DNA of 64,000 nt from Polystyrenella longa (lineage in GTDB: Bacteria > Planctomycetota > Planctomycetia > Planctomycetales > Planctomycetaceae), in the NCBI RefSeq assembly GCF_007750395.1, contig NZ_CP036281.1:3619001-3683000 (forward strand), read 5' to 3'. The notes below the pieces were generated by a model. It was not told the DNA's origin. It saw nothing but the letters and a program-made list of their open reading frames with translations, and made no database searches. Below, piece after piece: positions 38,565 through 47,200 of the stretch (its first letter is position 1; the number at the start of each line of letters is the position of its first letter). The translations under genes were made by a program, and so were the position numbers.

Positions 38565-38596
38565 AAAAACCCCTCGAATTAATTCGAGGGGTTTTT
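38565..38596. terminator. bidirectional intrinsic terminator
   Basis: A 32-base perfect palindrome: AAAAACCCCTCGAATT followed by its exact complement AATTCGAGGGGTTTTT, giving a GC-rich stem with T-runs on both strands. It lies between the convergent ceramidase-like and TadG-like genes. Confidence 0.92.
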
Positions 38597-38652
38597 CAAT
38601 CACAGGTGCACATCACAGACAAGAATCGTTATGTAAGTGAGAAGAACTCCGC

Positions 38653-40563
38653 TTACGGATTCATCAACTTGGGTGGAGGTACATTGGCGGCGATCTTCGC
38701 AAAAGCAGCCAGCATCTGTTCTTCCATTGATGCAATTGTCGCTCCGCCTGGAACATCTACATAAATTCCGTCACCCGCAAAAGCAATCGCCTTCATGAAA
38801 TCCCGGTCGGCGTTCGCTCCCACACTCATGGTGTGGATCGTGTAATCTTTGTCGATTGCTTTTTTCGCCATCGCAAAGGTGAACTTTTTGTGGGTATTGC
38901 TCGTGGTATAGTCGGCAGTTCCGTCACCATTGTAGTCTGTCAACTCGTCCATATCGAAGCCAGGAGGATAGTCCCAGTTGTTGTCACTGGTATTGGCGTT
39001 ACCGTCAGTCATCAACAGGATTGTTTTCTGAGCACCGTAGCGACCATGGGCATCGAGTAGATCGATCGCCCGAGACAGGCCACCACCGACATTAGTTGTC
39101 GCATAATAGTGAGCAGCCTGTTTATTTCTTTGAATCGTATTAATGGCTGCGTAGTTGTCTGTAATTGGATCCGAACTGATGTCAACTGAATCCTGCACCC
39201 AACCATCGGAGACTAACACGGATTCAACCCGGTGGTAAGTATCGTAGGTCACCAGACCGAGATGATCACCAAAGTCGAGGCTGTCCAGGTAATTGCAAAG
39301 TAATGAACCACCCTCTTTCACCGCATGGAATGGATAATGGCGAACCTTATAGAGATCTGGTGTTTGTGAATAAGCTCTGCGTTCATCCATCCAATAGTGA
39401 ATCAGGTTCATCATTCCGAAGGTGCGTTCATGTCCAGCACGTTCGATGTCGCTGTCATTCAGGCAGTGATCGAGAAAGTCGTTCCACGAACCGGAAGGGT
39501 ATGGATAACTAACGTTGGATAAGTCCAATCCCCGTTTCAGGTCGTCGTCATCGTAAAAATCAATCGTTTTGGTTACGTTCGAATTGTTTTTGCGATACCT
39601 CACTTGCAACTTGTCAATCACCCGTCCCGACTTGCTGCCGGTACCTTTCGCATTATAGCTGTAGACGTTCGACAGATTGAACTGTTGACTCCCACCGCTT
39701 TCAAAGTAGATTTTTACCCGATAGACGGGGTGATCACTAGTAACTTCGGCGACGTCGTGTTTCCAGGTAACTTCAAAATCAGGATTGTTACTTGAGTCTT
39801 CAGGAATGGTCACAAAATCGTTAGCAAATCCCATGTTCCCATAGGTAGGTGAACCCAAATCGTTCCAGATGTTTTGTAGATTCGTTTCGATCGCAGGTTG
39901 CCCCAGTTTGCTAATCGAGTCCGAGCGAAACAGACTGTCGTAGTTCATCGAGCCAGAGAAGTCCATCACTACGACCAAGTCGCGAGCGTCGATATAGGCA
40001 ATCGCATTCACTTCGATCGCAATATTCTCTTCATCAAGCATCTTGGCGAAGAAGAGATCGAGTTTTGCGTCAGGAGCATCTTTATCCGGGTTTGATTTCC
40101 GAACAGTGACTTTCACTGTATTAAATGGGCTCTGACCCCAGACGATACTGGCTTCGCCGGTATCGTCATCCAGAACACGTTGACCGAATTCGACGTCACG
40201 ATCAGGGTCGAGATAGAACCCGTTCAAGGTCACAATTTCTTCGGCCATGTCTTTCGCTCTTTGTTGAGCGTAAACATTCGCATCCTGCACGCCACCACCA
40301 ACATCTCCCCCTTGACCGAGGTCGCCTGAAAGTTCATCCAGCGCGATTGAGATTTCCTGAGAAGCAGCCAGAGCGGCGGCGTCTGCAGTGTTTTGCATAC
40401 GAGTTCGAGTAACCGTAACGACACTTAAGTCGATACTCATGGAAAGAAACCCGGCGGTCGCAATGAGAATGAACAACGTAAACGCCATGAAGGCACCTTT
40501 ACGCCGGTCATGATTAACCTGGTCACGGGTCGAAGTCTGAGTTTTGATCGCTTTAGTTTTCAT
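38653..40563 (-). CDS. TadG-like protein with von Willebrand factor A domain
   Basis: Protein of 636 residues. The N-terminal basic stretch and single TM (RRKGAFMAFTLFILIATAGFL) lead into the Tad pseudopilin-like segment (VTRTRMQNTADAAALAASQE). A vWA domain begins near residue 195 with the MIDAS motif MDFSGSMNYDS (Asp201, Ser203, Ser205) and later LLMTDGNANTSDNNWDY. A 200-residue insert separates these. It is probably anchored in the membrane with the vWA domain outside, binding a ligand in a metal-dependent way. It is the last gene of a TadE-TadE-TadG operon. Confidence 0.88.
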   Translation of the reverse strand: MKTKAIKTQTSTRDQVNHDRRKGAFMAFTLFILIATAGFLSMSIDLSVVTVTRTRMQNTADAAALAASQEISIALDELSGDLGQGGDVGGGVQDANVYAQQRAKDMAEEIVTLNGFYLDPDRDVEFGQRVLDDDTGEASIVWGQSPFNTVKVTVRKSNPDKDAPDAKLDLFFAKMLDEENIAIEVNAIAYIDARDLVVVMDFSGSMNYDSLFRSDSISKLGQPAIETNLQNIWNDLGSPTYGNMGFANDFVTIPEDSSNNPDFEVTWKHDVAEVTSDHPVYRVKIYFESGGSQQFNLSNVYSYNAKGTGSKSGRVIDKLQVRYRKNNSNVTKTIDFYDDDDLKRGLDLSNVSYPYPSGSWNDFLDHCLNDSDIERAGHERTFGMMNLIHYWMDERRAYSQTPDLYKVRHYPFHAVKEGGSLLCNYLDSLDFGDHLGLVTYDTYHRVESVLVSDGWVQDSVDISSDPITDNYAAINTIQRNKQAAHYYATTNVGGGLSRAIDLLDAHGRYGAQKTILLMTDGNANTSDNNWDYPPGFDMDELTDYNGDGTADYTTSNTHKKFTFAMAKKAIDKDYTIHTMSVGANADRDFMKAIAFAGDGIYVDVPGGATIASMEEQMLAAFAKIAANVPPPKLMNP

Positions 40564-40735
40564 ATTGTTACTTCTCTACCAGTCTGGTTGATCGATAAAA
40601 TCGCCAACAAGTCGTGATGACAACAAATCGTGAGTAGATACTGATGTGAAATAGTTATATTGTTAGGAGGTCGCCCTTCTCTGAACGACATTTTCATACG
40701 TTGTCAGCTTTGTCTTTTTATCTTGCTAATACAGA

Positions 40736-41239
40736 CTACTGAAACAGGTTCACTCGACCTGAACGAAACACGAGTGAGGCGGAGACATCCCGTTGTGTCA
40801 TGTATTTTGAGGAGAATGTACCGACATTCCCGTATGGAATTGTGGCGGAGACTTTAAAGAGTCCATGTTCATTGTCAGGATCGTTCAAGTCGAATGGCTG
40901 ACCTTCCATATCGCCTTCGGCCCCAACGATCTGAATGACCACATGTTCTTTCGGAACACCAACAGCCTGCAGGTAGTTCTCAATGTCTGATACGATTTTT
41001 TCGTTCAAGGACACCCCTTCCGGCACGACGGTAACCCAGTCGGTCGAAGCGAGTCGACATCCACCGCGAACGGCAGTTTCCAACTTATTGGAGACATCCA
41101 GAACGGTTCCGATTTCAACAACGCCGAGAATCAGAATCAGGAAAATCGGCGCCGTGAGTGCAAACTCGACGGCAGCCGCTCCGCGACGTTGTTCGGAACA
41201 ACGGAAGCTGTTGATTCTGTGAAGAGGTGACGTTTTCAT
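40736..41239 (-). CDS. TadE-family pseudopilin-like protein
   Basis: Protein of 167 residues with the TadE signature RRGAAAVEFALTAPIFLILILGVVEIG: a basic segment, small residues, Glu and one long TM helix, the form processed or sorted with Flp pili. The C-terminal 120 residues are an extracytoplasmic domain. I chose ATG 41239 (MKTSPLHRIN) over an in-frame start at 41317, because the extra residues look non-coding and the internal start has TAAGCGAG upstream. It is the middle gene of the operon. Confidence 0.87.
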   Translation of the reverse strand: MKTSPLHRINSFRCSEQRRGAAAVEFALTAPIFLILILGVVEIGTVLDVSNKLETAVRGGCRLASTDWVTVVPEGVSLNEKIVSDIENYLQAVGVPKEHVVIQIVGAEGDMEGQPFDLNDPDNEHGLFKVSATIPYGNVGTFSSKYMTQRDVSASLVFRSGRVNLFQ

Positions 41240-41330
41240 GACTGACTCGCTTAAGGATTGTTTCTGTATTTCGGAATAAGTTGTCAATGTTCTCCCATGG
41301 CAGAATATTTTCGCCATGGCATATTTACTA

Positions 41331-41816
41331 CTATTCGTGACGCATTACTGCCTGTCCTTTGAGCGTAAGATTCTTCGCCCAGAAGGGGGACATGATTGCG
41401 ATGTCGTTGTAAGGGACTTCGATGTGAACGACAAATAACTGTTGTGGTTCGGCCTGAGACAATTCGACGTCGGGAAGGTCTCCATAGCTGATGGTATCGG
41501 GATCAACACTCGCTTCGTCAAACACGGAAGCATCTTTCACCATGATGGTGGCGTTGCTGGAAGCAAATGCATTTCCGACAATCGATGCCGCCATATCGGA
41601 CACTTGTTGTGTCGTGACCTCTTGAGCGACTCCAAAACGCGCGGCTTTTGTGGCGGCGGCGTTGATGGTGTTCAATACCATGTAGGCATGGGTGAACTCC
41701 CACATCGCAAACAGAAACATCAGGAAGACAGGTAAAACCACAGCCGTTTCAACGAGCGCGGTTCCACGTCGACATTCCTGATGCCGTATCTTTGATTTCT
41801 GAATTGTCCGTAACAT
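41331..41816 (-). CDS. TadE-family pseudopilin-like protein
   Basis: First gene of the tad-like operon, 161 residues. CRRGTALVETAVVLPVFLMFLFAMWEF is the TadE motif (basic residues, Glu, TM helix), followed by an extracytoplasmic domain (NTINAAATKAARFGVAQ). ATG 41816 has GGAG about 10 bases upstream. None of the rest of a tad locus (ATPase, prepilin, secretin) is in the window, so these proteins may have a surface role outside classic Flp pili or work with a distant locus. Confidence 0.87.
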   Translation of the reverse strand: MLRTIQKSKIRHQECRRGTALVETAVVLPVFLMFLFAMWEFTHAYMVLNTINAAATKAARFGVAQEVTTQQVSDMAASIVGNAFASSNATIMVKDASVFDEASVDPDTISYGDLPDVELSQAEPQQLFVVHIEVPYNDIAIMSPFWAKNLTLKGQAVMRHE

Positions 41817-42533
41817 GACGGAGACTCCATCGAAGCGGGACCAGCCTCACTTGCATTCACAAGCAACAGGAGGCCTTCCCATTGTTAATCTGAAAATCAC
41901 ATTCGTTCACACTTCTGATGGATCCATCCTTTTGAGGTGTTCGCTGTATCTAAAATCTAGTTTGTAAAAATGACATGTGCTGAAATTTTCTTTAAAGTCG
42001 AGAACCTACGCGGCAGTGATTCATAGACTCTGGCAATTCTGCTTCGCCAATTTGAACTGGAAGAGAGTACATCCTGAGAATTCTTCTTTAATGTATCTCT
42101 CTACACTGCATCCATTTAGGAACACGATTCTTAGATTCCTAATAAAGTACAACAGGCTGAAAACGGGGAATCTTCGAAAGGCAACGAAAGCCAGTTTTTC
42201 TTTCGTAGCTGGTCTATCTGGAACCTTGGAAAGCGAAATCAGAAGTTCTGAATGCGCATGAGGGTGACACTGCAGTCGTTCACCGGAAGAAACAGAATTA
42301 TTGATTAAACCCCTCTGATCGGTATGACCGATAGTTGTGATAGCGTCTTCTTCCGGATGTTCATGGTGACATTTCGTCCGGAGTGACCAATCGTGAACAC
42401 ACCAGTTCATGATGCATTCCAGTAGTGGATCACGTTGACATCCACTATCGATTGAACTGGAATAACTGCAGTTAGAGTTACCAGCCAGACTGACAATAAT
42501 CAGTACTGGTCATGCCTGTGGGGGGCCATATTA
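41817..42533. other. intergenic region with hairpin, divergent genes
   Basis: About 700 bases between the divergent TadE operon and the His/CxxC-rich gene. No supported gene: short frames on both strands lack RBS and similarity. The only clear structure is the nested hairpin at 42416-42463. Confidence 0.55.
42416..42463. promoter_or_regulatory. nested inverted repeat upstream of the His/CxxC-rich gene
   Basis: Outer arms ATTCCAG/CTGGAAT enclose inner arms TAGTGGAT/ATCCACTA (9-base loop), all perfect, about 70 bases before the ATG at 42534. No T-run, so it is more likely an operator or mRNA leader element than a terminator. Confidence 0.45.
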
Positions 42534-43403
42534 ATGAACCGCTTTACCGGTTTAACAATTGCTTGCGCTGGATTGCTCCAGTTGCTCTACGCCGATTCGT
42601 TGACTGCTCAGACGAAAATGCTGCAGCCACTCCCCACCCGCACATCTGAAATTCAACAGACGGCGTATCACGCTGATCATGGGCCGGGAACGCCCTGCGA
42701 AGAATGTCAACAACACTCTTCCCACCATCATTACTCTTCTGGGTCGGCTCCCCTCTATTCCCCGCAAAGTCGCGAACTCTCCCTGAAAGATAAGATTCAC
42801 AATCATTCCAAACGTACCTGGAATGCCGTTGGTCGAAAATTTAATCGATGGAATCAGTTCTGGTATGCCCAGGATCAAATGTTTCGACAACGAAACCTGA
42901 CCCAGAGCGTCGCGCTCTTTGGAGAACACGACCTGCGTGTCGGAGGACCTCCCATCTGTGATCAATGCCGCCACGACATTCCACACTACCTCCACAGACA
43001 TGACATTCCGCAGTACCCCCGTGATGCCCCTGCAATAATTCCCAGCAGTCCGCAAGTCGAACTTTCTCGAGCTGAACCATCACGTAAGCCTGACCAGATC
43101 AATCACGAAGCACATCATCCCCAACGAGCCGAACCACGACCTTTGCAACCGGAGTCCTTCTATCAAGCCCGTGGAAACCGGTCGGAACCGAAACGATTAG
43201 TCATTGCAGATGCGCCTCCCATAGTAGCCCAGGCACAACCTCTGGAAACCCGATTTTCGGAATCAAAAGTTGTCACGAAGCAAGTCAACATGGTATTGAC
43301 GAAATTGAATGAGAAAACGGTCCAATCTAAATCACAGCTGAGAAGAATTGATGTGATTCAGAATGACGATTTCGTCTTACCCGTTATTCGAGCGAATCGG
43401 TAA
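42534..43403 (+). CDS. secreted His-rich protein with two CxxC motifs
   Basis: I do not recognise this 289-residue protein. A signal peptide (LTIACAGLLQLLYADSLTAQ) is followed by TPCEECQQHSSHHHYSSG (Cys55, Cys58, then His61, 64, 65, 66). Later comes PICDQCRHDIPHYLHRHDIP (Cys142, Cys145, His147, 151, 154, 156), which contains a small tandem HDIP repeat. Two CxxC sites each followed by clustered histidines suggest metal binding outside the cell. The C-terminal part is Pro/Arg/Glu-rich. A strong terminator follows; the upstream nested hairpin may control it. Secreted, metal-binding role inferred only. Confidence 0.6.
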   Translation: MNRFTGLTIACAGLLQLLYADSLTAQTKMLQPLPTRTSEIQQTAYHADHGPGTPCEECQQHSSHHHYSSGSAPLYSPQSRELSLKDKIHNHSKRTWNAVGRKFNRWNQFWYAQDQMFRQRNLTQSVALFGEHDLRVGGPPICDQCRHDIPHYLHRHDIPQYPRDAPAIIPSSPQVELSRAEPSRKPDQINHEAHHPQRAEPRPLQPESFYQARGNRSEPKRLVIADAPPIVAQAQPLETRFSESKVVTKQVNMVLTKLNEKTVQSKSQLRRIDVIQNDDFVLPVIRANR

Positions 43404-43471
43404 CACCATCTGAGCCCATCGGCCTGATCGGCTGAGACACAAATGTCAGAATAGTCAGTATTTCAAATCAG

Positions 43472-43520
43472 AAGCAGGGCAGGAAACTCAATAAGGGTTT
43501 CCTGCCCTGCTTTATTTTTT
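43472..43520 (+). terminator. intrinsic terminator
   Basis: A 16-bp perfect stem AAGCAGGGCAGGAAAC / GTTTCCTGCCCTGCTT, 9-base loop, then TTATTTTTT. It ends the upstream His/CxxC-rich gene. Confidence 0.9.
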
Positions 43521-44295
43521 CTCCGTGATTCGGAAGTACCTCCAACGAATCATCGAGATGATTCCGCAAACTTATCCTCAACGAATCAACCGGCATAACC
43601 GGTAGACTTTCAAGCAACCACTCAACGGGAAGACTCGCCAGTTTCTTTGCACTATTGCTTGATGTCTGTCTGGGGCGCCTGCTTTCACACCGATGAGGCT
43701 CCGATCTTTATTAGGTCATTTGTCTTTCCGTGTGTGACATTTTTTTGGATTGCGCGCGAAGGAGAATCATCTTTATTCCGGAACAGAACATCGCATTGCT
43801 GCCTCCGCAGTCTGCTCCATCTGATTCCAGATTTCTGAATGATTCACTTCACTATATTCCACTGTACAGCATTCGTTCTGAGACAAACCCGTGATTATGG
43901 CGACATTTCGACCCCTATCGTGGTTTTGTACTTGTACAGCGGTCTGTGGACTGTGCGAGAATAAGAAGAGCCCTGCGTTGTTAATTTGATAGCTTCGGCA
44001 TCAAACTGACGAAGCAAAAGTGGAGCCGGCGAACAGCCTCTAAGGCTCCAGATCACGGACGGAAAACTAACTGACATATTTGATCACCTTCGATAAACCG
44101 TCCGTACAAAAACTATTTGAATAACATCAGACGAGGTTCGCGCGTACAGGATAGCAATGTCCTGACAGCCGCCCCATTCATCATGATCCACTGTGAACCA
44201 CAGTGGGTTCGATCTTGGAAGCAACTTCGCTCCTTATGTTCTAAAACGGTTTTTGTGGGATGAATTCCTGATCTGGCCTAGAGGTATCTGTACCA
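43521..44295. other. long intergenic/leader region before the giant gene
   Basis: About 770 bases with no supported gene. The first half shows nothing beyond a small ACCGG...CCGGT hairpin at 43589. The second half (43985-44206) is dense in potential RNA helices and is listed separately. The region must contain the promoter of the 1988-residue gene. Confidence 0.55.
43985..44206 (+). promoter_or_regulatory. structured leader with possible pseudoknot and hairpins
   Basis: Seen in order: TTTGAT (43985) pairs with ATCAAA (44000), and GCTTCG (43992) pairs with CGAAGC (44010). These two 6-bp helices interleave in H-type pseudoknot order. Then follow TGGAGCC/GGCTCCA (44021/44044), ACGGACGG/CCGTCCGT (44055/44098), CAGGA/TCCTG (44147/44160) and CCACTGTG-AAC-CACAGTGG (44188-44206). 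All arms are perfect. It lies 90-310 bases before the giant gene's ATG and could be a cis-acting RNA. It does not match the riboswitch consensus sequences I know. Confidence 0.45.
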
Positions 44296-47200
44296 ATGCA
44301 ACGATCTGTCTGGTCTCGCGCAGTCAATTTCTTCACTCGTGCCCAACAGCCTGTCCGTAAGACGCAACCTACCGGAGATTGGGGAGGTAGCGCTGTTGAA
44401 CTGCTGGAAACGCGCACCCTGCTTAGTTCGGTTAACCTGTTCTCCGCGCAGCTAAGCCCGGCCCAGGATCAGGAAACCAGCCATTCCCAGAGCGTGAGCG
44501 TGGCTTTGGATCAATCCAACGAATCAGGTGAAACCGTCACCTACGAAGTTGGAATTAACTCCGATCCTATGGAATTAGTCGCGAAAAAAGTTGACGAACT
44601 TCATGGTTTGTACGCCACCGAGACCTATGTAGGGACCAATTATCACTTTGACCGTCGAGGTGAGGGTGAAAAATACATGCTGGGTGAAACTGGCTGGTAC
44701 TTCCTCCTGCCGAACGGAGAAGTTTATCGCTGGAACCGTAACCTGTCCGAAAGTCATCTCGTCGCCAGCCTGGATACTGAATATTACGACAATCCTGAAT
44801 TGCTTTACACTGCCGCAGATTCCACCGACATGGAACAGATGGTGGCCGATCTCGACGAACAATGGGATTTTCATGCAACAGACAAGATTCTGAAGGAAGA
44901 CTTCTACCTGAACCATCGTGGACAACAGGAGAAGTACTTCAAGGGTGGCAAACACTGGTTCTATATCACACCCGATGGAGCCGCATATCGTTGGCATGGT
45001 TCGTTCGAGAAGAGCGTCAAATACTTTCAATTCGATGAAAGTTATTACGAAGATGTCACCAAGCTATTTAATGCGAATGAGAGTTTGAATGTATCGGGGT
45101 CTGGTGCAGAAGCTGGTATTCAGGTCAATGGGAAAGATATTCAGATCACTCCCACTAAAGGCTTCGTGGGAACATTTAACTACACGATCGTAGCCACCGA
45201 CGGTTTTCAAGTTGGGCAAACTACCAACACGATCGACGTTCAGAACTCCGCTCCTGTCCTGAGGGATGTAGGTGAAGTTGAGTTTATGGTTTATCCCGAC
45301 GGCATTCCCGAACATGCTGTGGACGTGCTGTTTGATACTGGAACAACCGAGGCAGAAGTCGCCGAAATTCTAGCGGCTCAGAAAGGTGAATACTTCACCA
45401 TTGATCTCGAGAGCTACGACCTGGATGGCGACAGTATCAGCATCAGTGCGATGCTCGAAGGCGCCGACGCGGTCCAGTTGAATCAGGAGTACAGTCTGCA
45501 CGCCGATGCTCGCACAGTGGGTAAAAACTACTTTTACAACCTGCGCGGAGCCAACGAGAAGTATGTCCAGACGTCTCGAGGTTGGATCTACATGTTGCCC
45601 AACGGCGAGGCCTACTACTGGTATGGAAGCCTGGAGAAAAGTGCGCTCGTCGCCGAGCTTGATCCCGCTTACTACGAAGACCCTTCTCTACTTTGGAACA
45701 CCGAGATTCCAGCAGAGGCAGACGTCGCCATTCAACTGAATGGCTCTAAACTGACCATCGACCCCGCCAATGACTTTGTTGGCGAATTCAGTATTGTCAT
45801 TACGGCGACAGACGGGCTCGCGGACAGTGAGATTGTCATTCCGGTGAGCATCGTCGATGGTCAGGACTTGTTTGACAGCTTTGTATTTGATGATGCCGAC
45901 CGATGGACGACGACAGCAACAGATGCAGGAGTATTGTCCCAGGGTGATTCGACCATTTTGACATGGACGATCGCTCCTGACGGTACTTTCATTGACAGTT
46001 ACACCCTCGGGACAGGTGCCAACTCCAACCTGATTTCGTTCCTCGACAACATCTATGGTGATGACGGTTCAGGAGATATCGCTAATCGCTCCTGGTTCCC
46101 CTTCATTCAATCCTCTTTCGATTCCTGGGCGGACCTGACCGGCATTACTTATGAATATGTAGAGTACGACGACGGTAGTGACTTTGAGTTGGATAATGCA
46201 GGGGTACTGAATACTCGTGCTGATATCCGACTTGGAGGACGTCCCATCGATGGTGATTCTGGAGTCCTGGCTTTCAACTTCTTCCCGAACTTCGGGGAAA
46301 TGGTGATCGATACTTCTGACAGTACTTTCGATAACACCAACAGTGACTCTCTTGTACTACGAAACGTAGTTGCACACGAACTGGGGCACGGACTTGGTTT
46401 CGCACATCAATTCCCCGTTGATCAAACGGTACTGATGGAACCATTCCTCAGCACGGCATTTGATGGCCCCCAATTCGATGACCTCCTCGCTGCCAACCGA
46501 GGATACGGCGACCGATTCGAAGTTGGAACTGGCAACGACACCGTGAGTGTTGCCACCGACCTAGGTTTTGTCGACGACACGGTTCGCGTCATTAACAGTC
46601 TCAGCATCGATGGTTCTGCCGACCGGGATTACTTCTTCTTCGACATTTCGTACCCTCAAGCGGTTACGATCACGGTTAATCCTATTGGCGGCGTCTACCA
46701 GAACGGCGACACCGCTGCCGATGTGGCTGATTTCGATGCAGGTGCACAGTCCAACCTGGAATTCATGCTTCTTGATGGTGATGGCATCACCGTACTCGGG
46801 ACTGCGGACGCAGCAGCAATCGGCAATCCGGAGACACTTACTTTTGACCTTCCCTCTTCCGGTACTTACTACGTACGCATCATCGGCCAGGAAGATGCTG
46901 CCCAGATGTATCAGCTAGACATCTCCACTCAAGACGGAGTCGATGGCGGTTCGATCAGCGGATTCGTTTATGAAGACCGAAACAATAACGGAACTCGCGA
47001 TTCGCAGACGGGAACGGTCCCGAACATCGAGTTACTGGACATCGGCGACGTTATCCTGGAGCGGAATGACGACTTATCGACAGATTTGCTTGATTTCGGA
47101 TTTGATTTTGAATTCTACGGCACTACTTACGATTCATTTTACATTAACAACAACGGAAATATCACTTTCGATGCTCCCTTGTTTGACTTCGTTCCAGACG

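Noticed and set aside
41977-42410. Opposing open frames in the region upstream of the His/CxxC gene
   Set aside because: They lie on both strands over the same bases with no RBS and no protein features.
43985-44105. A cyclic-di-GMP (GEMM) riboswitch in the giant gene leader
   Set aside because: The order of helices and the conserved GCAAA/ACGCAAAGCC loop bases do not match.
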